From the NCBI GenBank assembly GCA_964575715.1, contig CAZNSG010000074.1, forward strand, positions 1 to 11,303: a stretch of DNA of 11,303 nt, given 5' to 3'. Below the pieces are notes generated by a model. That model made no database searches. It saw nothing but the letters and a program-made list of their open reading frames with translations, and was not told where the DNA came from. The stretch is from PNAI01 sp964575715. Its GTDB lineage: Bacteria > Pseudomonadota > Alphaproteobacteria > Rhizobiales > Xanthobacteraceae. Below, one piece after another: positions 5,485 to 11,303 of this stretch; position 1 is the first letter of the stretch, and each line of letters starts with the position of its first letter. A program made the translations under genes and the position numbers.

Positions 5485-7227
5485 TCATAAAGGCCGCCCG
5501 CCGAGCCGCCATCGTATTAACGACCATGCTATTTTGAATCGTCTGAAGTAACGTTCGACAAGCCCGTTGGTACGGTTCTTTGCTCGTTGCATTTTACCAA
5601 TCAATTTCGGCCGCCTTTTGCTTTTGCCATGGACAATATGTTTTTCGAAAAGATCCATATAAGCGGCATTGTAACCCCGCAAAGAGAATTTCGTTTCCAT
5701 GTCTCTGTCCCAAACAGATACGATGCCGAACGGCATCTGCAGAACCTTGGCGAGCGCGTACATGTCTGGACGGTCGGCTGCAATCAGAAGGCTGACCGGC
5801 TTTCTAATATCGAGTGCGACAATTAAGGGACGCAAATCGTCACACGATTCGCGGAACATCGATAGATCGAGAATGATGCTGTTGCACAATTGGAATATAA
5901 TTTTACATTCACTTAAATCATTGCATATATCTATCGCGAGCAGAACAAAATTGGCCCTCTTTATATCCTTGACAATGCGATCGAAGTTAATTTCACTTAA
6001 ATTTTGTGGCGGAATATAATCTCCGGAAAGCAAGTGGACGACATTGGTGAACTGAGCAAAACGGTAAAGGGATAGCGCTTCTCTTTCTTCATCTTTAAAT
6101 TCCGTTTTGCGGGAGGCATAAAAGAATATCGCCATTAATTCCTTCTCATCGTCGGGAAGCCAGGTGCAGGAAACAGGCGATCGCGAGAGCGTGTCGCGGA
6201 GGCAATCGCGCCAAGAATCCGCCGCTTGTGCGAAATTGAAATTTTCCTTCACGTCGGCTTGGGCCTGGAAGACAATCTTGCGCCGGAGTGGCTGGTTTTC
6301 TATCAGCGAGCTAATGGCCTCGACCCACGCATCCGCATTGTCCTCGACCAGCAGTCCTGAAATATTTTGTACCACGCAGTCCGCATAGGGTGGCGTGTTG
6401 CTGTAGATGCCAGCGATCGCGCAGCCGCCAAACTCGCGGTATTTATTGTTCGTTTTCGAGTGAAAGAAGGGCTCGTTGATACTGGGCGCGAGCCCGATAT
6501 CGAATCCTCCTAGGTATAAGGATTTGATAAATTTCTCATATCTGAAATTGATGGAATTGAGAAAGACGCCATCTATACCAGCGAGCTGCTCTGGAGGTGA
6601 CTTGCCCCACAGATGGAGTTCCACCCGCCCGCGAAATTTGGCTAAGACGTCGCGCAGTGCTGTGAAAAAAAATTGTTCCAATCGTGGATCGTCGATACGG
6701 CCAGTCGGGTAGGCAATCCGAACGATTCCAGATTTTTCTTGAGGTTTGGGTAGATTATTGATCAGATTCATATCAAAATAACTGCGTACCAGCCGCACAT
6801 TAGCTCCAAGTGCCGCAGCACGCTGTTGCATCCGCACAGAGTAAACGCGAACGAGGTCGGCGAGTTCGTAGAATCGCCGCAGGACGTGAAGGCGGTAGAA
6901 ACTGCGGTGATAAAAAGCCAATTCTGTGTTTAACGGTATTTCCTCGAAATTGTCGTCGATTTCATAAACAATCCGCTTTCCAAGCTGTTTCAGTCGATAA
7001 AGATTCTTTATATCGGATATTTCGCAGTTGCGGCAAAAGGCGGCGACATCGCACCACTGGATATCCCCTTCCACAAACGCGTCTACCCCAGAGAGGCGCA
7101 GTCGCAGTGAAACTTCGCCGAGCCGCTCCAGCATGACAAGCGGCCGCAAGACACCGATGATGATGCTCGGAATCAGGGAGGGTGCGAAAATCAGTACTCT
7201 TATCGGATCGCGTGACGGGCTGGACAT
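5485..7227 (-). CDS. GT4-like glycosyltransferase with unassigned C-terminal region
   Basis: Probable cytoplasmic glycosyltransferase that adds a sugar to the growing surface glycan. Residues about 8-350 (from the ATG at 7227) resemble a GT-B fold: an N-terminal half with YEIDDNFEEIP near 88-98, and a nucleotide-sugar-binding half with RIAYPTGRIDD, ELHLWGKSP, GFDIGLAPSINEPF, the NNKYREFGGCAIAG segment and SGLLVEDNADAWVEAI. These match the GT4 (Glyco_trans_1) pattern. Residues about 357-580 do not fit that domain and I recognise no family there; this part is AT-rich at DNA level and ends in a basic tail. The 580-residue length is well above the usual 350-420. The start is uncertain: a TTG at 7257 and an ATG at 7236 are in frame, none with a good Shine-Dalgarno. 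It is last in the minus-strand operon, about 90 bp after rfbC. Donor and linkage are unknown. Confidence 0.8.
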   Translation of the reverse strand: MSSPSRDPIRVLIFAPSLIPSIIIGVLRPLVMLERLGEVSLRLRLSGVDAFVEGDIQWCDVAAFCRNCEISDIKNLYRLKQLGKRIVYEIDDNFEEIPLNTELAFYHRSFYRLHVLRRFYELADLVRVYSVRMQQRAAALGANVRLVRSYFDMNLINNLPKPQEKSGIVRIAYPTGRIDDPRLEQFFFTALRDVLAKFRGRVELHLWGKSPPEQLAGIDGVFLNSINFRYEKFIKSLYLGGFDIGLAPSINEPFFHSKTNNKYREFGGCAIAGIYSNTPPYADCVVQNISGLLVEDNADAWVEAISSLIENQPLRRKIVFQAQADVKENFNFAQAADSWRDCLRDTLSRSPVSCTWLPDDEKELMAIFFYASRKTEFKDEEREALSLYRFAQFTNVVHLLSGDYIPPQNLSEINFDRIVKDIKRANFVLLAIDICNDLSECKIIFQLCNSIILDLSMFRESCDDLRPLIVALDIRKPVSLLIAADRPDMYALAKVLQMPFGIVSVWDRDMETKFSLRGYNAAYMDLFEKHIVHGKSKRRPKLIGKMQRAKNRTNGLVERYFRRFKIAWSLIRWRLGGRPL

Positions 7228-7316
7228 GGCATGCATATGAAAGACAGGTTGTCCCAAATTCTGCGTGAGATTGGCAGCTTGCGTAAGGTGGATTTTAGGT
7301 TTGATGACACGTCAAT

Positions 7317-7862
7317 TCATGCGAAAAGTTCTATTTTTCCAAGCGGAAGTCCCAACCGATCCTTGGCGGACAATATCGGTTCATCGCCGGTGGGCCAATC
7401 GATTCCGACGTCGGGATCATTCCAAATCAGACAGCGCTCATGTTCGGGTGCGTAATAATCCGTGACCTTGTAGAGAAATTCCGCCGTGTCGCTCAACACG
7501 AGAAACCCATGAGCGAAACCCTCGGGAATCCACATTTGCTTCTTGTTTGCTGCCGACAATTCCACGCCGACCCATTTTGCGAACGTCGGTGAGCCTCGAC
7601 GCACATCAACGGCCACATCATAGACCTCGCCGTGAATAGCGCGTATCAGCTTACCCTGCGGCTGACGAATCTGATAGTGCAGACCGCGCAGAACACCTTT
7701 TGCCGAGCGTGAATGGTTGTCCTGCACAAAGTGCATCTTCCGGCTTGTAGCATCCTCTAATCGCTTCGCATTGAAACTCTCGAAAAAAAAGCCGCGTTGA
7801 TCCTCGTAGATTGTCGGTTCAAGGATCAGCACATCGGGTATGACGGTCGCGGTCACCCTCAT
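7317..7862 (-). CDS. rfbC: dTDP-4-dehydrorhamnose 3,5-epimerase (RfbC/RmlC)
   Basis: This cytoplasmic enzyme epimerises C3 and C5 of dTDP-4-keto-6-deoxyglucose to give the L-lyxo form that RfbD reduces. The 181-residue cupin protein has the standard length. It starts with the family pattern DVLILEPTIYEDQRGFFFES. The catalytic base His62 is in GVLRGLHYQ, with Lys71 in GKLIRA. The motif IPEGFAHGF lies at 112-120, Tyr131 (the likely acid) is in EFLYKVTDYY, and Asp168 completes the His-Asp pair near the C-terminus. All key residues are present, so it should be active. Its ATG at 7860-7862 overlaps the rfbA TGA in ATGA, and GAAGAGAA a few bases upstream gives a fair ribosome binding site. Confidence 0.97.
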   Translation of the reverse strand: MRVTATVIPDVLILEPTIYEDQRGFFFESFNAKRLEDATSRKMHFVQDNHSRSAKGVLRGLHYQIRQPQGKLIRAIHGEVYDVAVDVRRGSPTFAKWVGVELSAANKKQMWIPEGFAHGFLVLSDTAEFLYKVTDYYAPEHERCLIWNDPDVGIDWPTGDEPILSAKDRLGLPLGKIELFA

Positions 7863-8752
7863 CGTTGTTTCTCTTCGAGAAGCAAACTACGCAAATAGAG
7901 GCCGTAGCTTGTTTTCATCATCGATTCTGCAGCTCGCTCGATTTGGCCGATGTCGATCCAGCGCTTATTGAACGCGATTTCCTCCAGGCAAGCGATCTTA
8001 ATACCTTGCCGATGTTCAATGGTTGCAATGAATTGACTGGCTTCAAGCATCGATTCGTGTGTGCCGGTATCGAGCCAGGCGTAACCGCGACCCAAGACTT
8101 CTACTTTGAGCCTGCCCGCCTCGAGATAAGCTCGATTTACGTCGGTGATCTCCAATTCGCCACGCGCCGACGGCTTCACTGCCCTAGCGATATCGACGGC
8201 ATCATTGTCGAAAAAATATAGACCGGTAACTGCATAATGGGATTTGGGTTTTGCCGGCTTCTCTTCGAGCGATAGCGCTTGCAGGTTTTGATCGAATTCA
8301 ACGACGCCATAGTGCTCCGGATTATTGACGCGATAAGCAAAGATGGTTGCACCGCGCTCTCGACTGGACGCGCTTGCCAATAGTGCCGGAAGTCCGTGTC
8401 CATGGAACACGTTGTCACCGAGAATTAAAGTTACATTATCCGCGCCGATGAAATCCGCGCCAATGATGAGCGCTTGCGCCAATCCCTCGGGAGATGGCTG
8501 AACTGCGTAAGAGAAACGGATGCCCCACTGGGTGCCGTCGCCGAGTAGTTGCGCAAAGCGCGGCGTATCTTGCGGCGTGGAAATAATCAGAATGTCGCGA
8601 ATGTCCGACAGCATCAGTGTCGAGAGCGGGTAATAGATCATCGGCTTGTCGAAAATCGGCAACAATTGCTTGGATACTGCAAGTGTTGCGGGATGAAGTC
8701 TTGTCCCCGAGCCGCCGGCGAGGATAATGCCCTTTTGTGCTTTTTTGCGCAT
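7859..8752 (-). CDS. rfbA: glucose-1-phosphate thymidylyltransferase (RfbA/RmlA)
   Basis: First enzyme of the dTDP-sugar pathway: glucose-1-phosphate plus dTTP gives dTDP-glucose and pyrophosphate, in the cytoplasm. The 297-residue length is standard. The nucleotide-binding signature GGSGTRLHP is at residues 13-21, followed by the conserved SKQLLPIFDKPMIYYPLST. The metal-binding Asp113 is in LILGDNVFHG. The substrate-binding motifs EKPAKPKSHYAVTGLYFFD, ELEITDVNRAYL and GRGYAWLDTGTHESM follow in the expected order. It overlaps rfbC by four bases and lies 98 bp after rfbB. The leader between rfbB and rfbA contains an 8-bp inverted repeat. The Shine-Dalgarno is weak and rather distant (GAGACAGG). 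Confidence 0.97.
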   Translation of the reverse strand: MRKKAQKGIILAGGSGTRLHPATLAVSKQLLPIFDKPMIYYPLSTLMLSDIRDILIISTPQDTPRFAQLLGDGTQWGIRFSYAVQPSPEGLAQALIIGADFIGADNVTLILGDNVFHGHGLPALLASASSRERGATIFAYRVNNPEHYGVVEFDQNLQALSLEEKPAKPKSHYAVTGLYFFDNDAVDIARAVKPSARGELEITDVNRAYLEAGRLKVEVLGRGYAWLDTGTHESMLEASQFIATIEHRQGIKIACLEEIAFNKRWIDIGQIERAAESMMKTSYGLYLRSLLLEEKQR

Positions 8753-8757
8753 AGCCG

Positions 8758-8837
8758 ATTGTTACCTGTCTCAAACGCCAGCCAGCGCCACTACTGCCGC
8801 AATCAAAATGGGGCAATCTCGCCAATGGCGTAACAAT
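8758..8837. repeat. 8-bp inverted repeat in the rfbB-rfbA spacer
   Basis: ATTGTTAC at 8758-8765 and GTAACAAT at 8830-8837 are exact reverse complements 64 bases apart, filling most of the 98-bp spacer. A smaller hairpin, CGCCA-A-TGGCG, lies inside at 8820-8830. On the minus-strand transcript the downstream arm lies next to the weak purine-rich stretch before the rfbA ATG, so pairing could limit rfbA translation. There is no T-run, so it is not an intrinsic terminator. The regulatory role is speculative. Confidence 0.35.
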
Positions 8838-8850
8838 ATCATGAGCGTGT

Positions 8851-9960
8851 TCATCGATTGGAATAATTCATTTTTACCCAGTTGCGATAGGAGCCATCAA
8901 CCACCCGCTCAACCCAGGCGGCATTGTCGAGATACCAACGCACCGTCTTGCGCATTCCCGATGCAAAAGTCTCCAGCGGTCTCCATCCAAGCTCCCGCTC
9001 GATTTTTGCGGTGTTCATCGCATAGCGCCGGTCATGGCCGGGGCGATCGGCCACGAATGCGATCTGCTCACGATACGAGTGGCCATCGCTGCGGGGCTTC
9101 GCCGAATCAAGAATATCGCACATGGCATAAACCACCGCGATATTGGTCTTTTCGTTCTTACCTCCGATATTATATGTCTCGCCAATGCGGCCCTGCTCAA
9201 GCACAGCGCGAATGGCGGCACAGTGATCGATCACGTAAAGCCAGTCTCGAACCTGCCGACCGTCGCCATAGACCGGAAGTGTCAGTCCCTTGATGGCATT
9301 ATATACCATCAAGGGGATGAGCTTTTCCGGGAACTGGTAAGGCCCATAATTGTTCGAGCAGTTCGTGATGAGCACAGGAAGGCCATAGGTGCTACCCCAA
9401 GCACGCAGCAAGTGATCGGACGCCGCCTTGGACGCCGAATATGGGCTATTCGGTTGATAGCGGCTTTCTTCGGTGAAGGCGGGGTCGGTTCCACCGAGCG
9501 AACCGAACACCTCGTCGCTTGAAATATGCAAAAACCTGAAATCGGCCTGCTCCAACGCACTAAGACTCTCAAAATATGCTCGCGTGCTTTCCAGCAGGCG
9601 AAACGTGCCCATGATGTTGGTGGAGATGAAGTCGGCAGGCCCATGGATTGAGCGATCGACGTGTGATTCAGCGGCAAAATTAACGACAGCCCATGGCCGA
9701 TATCGGTTCAACAGGTTGGTGACAAGTTCAGCATCGCCAATGTCGCCTGCAACAAAGATATGACGAGCGTCGTTCGCAATGCCCGCAAAATTATCCAGGT
9801 TACCGGCATAAGTTAGCTTGTCGAGACTGACAACCACGCCGAGGCCGTGGGCAAGCCATTCGAGAACGAAATTCGCTCCGATGAATCCGGCCGCGCCGGT
9901 CACGAGAATTGGGTGCTGTCCGGCCATCTTTCTTGCGTCGAGTGAGGCAACCGTAGCCAT
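8851..9960 (-). CDS. rfbB: dTDP-glucose 4,6-dehydratase (RfbB/RmlB)
   Basis: Converts dTDP-glucose to dTDP-4-keto-6-deoxyglucose with bound NAD+; its product is the branch point to rhamnose and to 4-amino sugars. It is an extended short-chain dehydrogenase. With the ATG at 9960 the protein has 369 residues; a TTG at 9990 lies inside the preceding gene and is less likely. The NAD motif GAAGFIG is at 22-28. The catalytic Asp149-Glu150 pair lies in HISSDEVFG, where the more common Thr before the Asp is Ser. Tyr174 and Lys178 form the YxxxK motif in PYSASK. The ESHVDRSI, NCSNNYGPYQFPEKLIPL and YGDGRQVRDWLYV motifs are all typical. The start lies one base after the GT2 stop, and AAGAAG upstream is a fair ribosome binding site. 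It is intact and should be active. Confidence 0.96.
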   Translation of the reverse strand: MATVASLDARKMAGQHPILVTGAAGFIGANFVLEWLAHGLGVVVSLDKLTYAGNLDNFAGIANDARHIFVAGDIGDAELVTNLLNRYRPWAVVNFAAESHVDRSIHGPADFISTNIMGTFRLLESTRAYFESLSALEQADFRFLHISSDEVFGSLGGTDPAFTEESRYQPNSPYSASKAASDHLLRAWGSTYGLPVLITNCSNNYGPYQFPEKLIPLMVYNAIKGLTLPVYGDGRQVRDWLYVIDHCAAIRAVLEQGRIGETYNIGGKNEKTNIAVVYAMCDILDSAKPRSDGHSYREQIAFVADRPGHDRRYAMNTAKIERELGWRPLETFASGMRKTVRWYLDNAAWVERVVDGSYRNWVKMNYSNR

Positions 9961-9961
9961 G

Positions 9962-10930
9962 TCAAATCTTCTTAATTGCCGCCGCCACAAGCAATGCCAG
10001 GTCGCCGAGTAAAGTCTGCCGATAGACGCCGGATTTTCTCAAATAGGCGAGGCGGTTTATCATCGTAGCAGAGCGCGCCTTAGTGAAGAACTCCAGAACC
10101 ATTCGGTATTCCGGCTTGAGCAAATGTGCGGGTACGCGGTTGAGCGCCGCAATATTCGTTTCATTCCAAATACGAAATTGCCCACTCAGTAACATGCCAA
10201 CACGGTTCAAACGCGAACGCCAGCCGAGGTTCGATCCGATGAGGTTATCGCGATGCTGACGATATTTGAGCAGAGGCTGCGGATCATAGTGAACGACCCC
10301 GCCGCAAGCCGAGACCAATTGGTACACCCACCAATCATGAACAACCACATCAAGATTGCCAGCGGTCTCCAGCAGTTTCTTTGCTGCCCGGTTGAAAACC
10401 ATTGTATTGCCTCCGCCCAGGTTTTGAACCAAGGCGTTCCGAAATGATGGTGGACGACTAAACAGGGGGGAGAGGCTGTACGATTGCCCGTCCGATGTCA
10501 TTAGTTCAGTGCGACCGCAATAGAGACTCGGAATGTTTTCGGGAACGGTGACCAGGAAGGTAAGCGCGCGGCGAAGCTTGTCTTGGTGCCAGACATCGTC
10601 TTGGTCGCTGAACGCAAAATAATCCGCGTCAATCGTTGGATCAGTTGCCAGTGATAGAAAATTTGCATAGGCACCTTTCTCCGGGCCGGTTCTGATCGTG
10701 ATTTGTTGCTCATTGCTGTTGGCAAAGCACTCGAGAAGATCTCTCGTCTCATCGGTTGAATTATCGTCGGATACGAACAGGGCCCATTTTTTGTGATTTT
10801 GATCAGCGATCGATTTCAGCTGGTCACGAAGAAACGCCCCGCCATTCTTGGTACACATCAGTATCGCAACGCTTGTGGCGTCAAGACTTCGGTGCGGCAT
10901 GCGATTGGCAACTTCGTATCTGGCTGACAT
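9962..10930 (-). CDS. GT2 family glycosyltransferase (rhamnosyltransferase-like)
   Basis: Cytoplasmic GT-A-fold transferase for glycan assembly. With the ATG at 10930 the protein has 322 residues, usual for this group. The fold starts at VAILMCTKNGGAFLRDQL (21-38), with the nucleotide-binding VSDDNSTDET (53-62). The metal-binding segment FSDQDDVW (107-114) has the DQDD form common in dTDP-rhamnose transferases of the RfbF/WbbL kind. GGGNTMVFNRAA (172-183) and VVHDWWVY (196-203) carry the acceptor-side conserved residues. Rhamnose as donor is an inference from this resemblance and the rfb neighbours. Other in-frame starts are a TTG at 10966 and an ATG at 10900; none has a strong ribosome binding site. 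It is the first gene of the minus-strand operon and lies one base before rfbB. Confidence 0.88.
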   Translation of the reverse strand: MSARYEVANRMPHRSLDATSVAILMCTKNGGAFLRDQLKSIADQNHKKWALFVSDDNSTDETRDLLECFANSNEQQITIRTGPEKGAYANFLSLATDPTIDADYFAFSDQDDVWHQDKLRRALTFLVTVPENIPSLYCGRTELMTSDGQSYSLSPLFSRPPSFRNALVQNLGGGNTMVFNRAAKKLLETAGNLDVVVHDWWVYQLVSACGGVVHYDPQPLLKYRQHRDNLIGSNLGWRSRLNRVGMLLSGQFRIWNETNIAALNRVPAHLLKPEYRMVLEFFTKARSATMINRLAYLRKSGVYRQTLLGDLALLVAAAIKKI

Positions 10931-11303
10931 AGATTGATTCGTGAAATGTGCGGAAGAGGCTCGCAACTATTGCAGAATTCCGAACTCGCACACATAAATT
11001 GGTGCACACCAATTTATGGATACAAAGAGCAATCATCTAACATACTGGGGCCTGCGGTTTCCACCCGTAGGGTCATAATTCAGTCGATAGTTGATAAGAT
11101 GCGTCCTTTGCTGATAATTGATAGCCTGTAGCAGCATTCGAAAATCGGTCGATGAGTTCCATCGCGCTTACAGAGCCAGGAACCGTCCAGTCGCGGTTTG
11201 ATTCGTCCCAATATTATGGAGCAGGGCCATTGTGAGATCGAAAAACAGGCAATATCTGGCAGCGGTCTGATCGGGACATTGCTTGGCCAATAATCGATGC
11301 ATG
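10931..11303. other. 373-bp region upstream of the minus-strand operon, no convincing gene
   Basis: Apart from the palindrome at 10993-11018 I see no supported gene. A minus-strand frame is open from the right edge to a TAA at 11168-11170 (44 codons, with an ATG at 11302). Another short one runs from an ATG at 11162 to a TGA at 11073 (29 codons). Neither has a recognisable product. The region probably holds the promoter and leader of the GT2-rfbBAC operon, but no sequence is close enough to consensus to mark. Confidence 0.5.
10993..11018. promoter_or_regulatory. 26-bp perfect inverted repeat upstream of the GT2-rfbBAC operon
   Basis: CATAAATTGGTG (10993-11004) and CACCAATTTATG (11007-11018) are exact reverse complements around a 2-bp centre, CA. 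The centre is about 75 bp upstream of the GT2 start, where a promoter or operator would lie. The core AATTGGTG/CACCAATT resembles operators of FadR-subfamily GntR regulators (PdhR and LldR sites have AATTGGT-3 bp-ACCAATT), but with a 4-bp gap between TTGGT and ACCAA. No T-run follows on either strand, so a terminator is unlikely. The palindrome is certain; its job as an operator is inferred. Confidence 0.6.

Noticed and set aside
9034..9522. 162-codon + strand ORF opposite rfbB
   Set aside because: It is antisense to a gene with all catalytic motifs intact and has no family resemblance, so it is a shadow frame.
8851..9990. TTG start for rfbB at 9990
   Set aside because: It would overlap the GT2 gene by 29 bases and add ten residues absent from the family; the ATG at 9960, one base after the GT2 stop, fits better.
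10993..11018. Palindrome as an intrinsic terminator
   Set aside because: The stem is AT-rich in its outer half and has no T-run on either side; it also lies upstream of an operon and not after a gene.
11168..11303. Minus-strand open frame at the right edge (possible end of a neighbouring gene)
   Set aside because: Only 44 codons are visible, another minus frame is open even longer over the same stretch, and no motif can be recognised; the neighbouring sequence is needed.

Overview
The window is a polysaccharide (most likely LPS O-antigen or a related surface glycan) biosynthesis and export locus from a Gram-negative bacterium. Protein style (FG-GAP repeats with an NNTGTVVNWTM core, the type of DegT aminotransferase, moderately GC-rich codons) suggests an alphaproteobacterium, probably Hyphomicrobiales. 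This is a judgement from recognised protein families; no search was run and genus cannot be given.

Layout. Bases 1-494 are the 3' end of a gene for an FG-GAP/VCBS-repeat protein with 144-bp tandem repeats, unrelated to sugar synthesis. A 472-bp gap follows. From 967 to 5199 five genes run on the + strand: rfbD (dTDP-4-dehydrorhamnose reductase), then a sugar aminotransferase, a GNAT N-acetyltransferase, an ABC-2 permease (wzm) and an ABC ATPase (wzt). The last four are joined by three ATGA stop/start overlaps and are surely co-transcribed. From about 10930 down to 5485 five genes run on the - strand and converge on the first set: a GT2 glycosyltransferase, rfbB, rfbA, rfbC, and a long GT4-like glycosyltransferase with an unassigned C-terminal region. 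Bases 10931-11303 hold no convincing gene but contain a perfect 12+12-bp inverted repeat upstream of the minus-strand operon.

How the parts fit. RfbA and RfbB make dTDP-4-keto-6-deoxyglucose. RfbC and RfbD turn this into dTDP-L-rhamnose. The aminotransferase/acetyltransferase pair probably draws on a keto-sugar nucleotide, perhaps the same RfbB product, to make an N-acetylated amino-deoxy sugar. The two glycosyltransferases would build the chain on a lipid carrier at the cytoplasmic face, and Wzm/Wzt would export it. Wzt here is the short type without a C-terminal glycan-binding domain. No Wzx flippase, Wzy polymerase, initiating transferase or ligase lies in the window.

No wholly new system is evident. 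The best leads are the unassigned C-terminal region of the minus-strand GT4 protein, the divergent aminotransferase/acetyltransferase pair, and the strong palindrome upstream of the GT2-rfbBAC operon.
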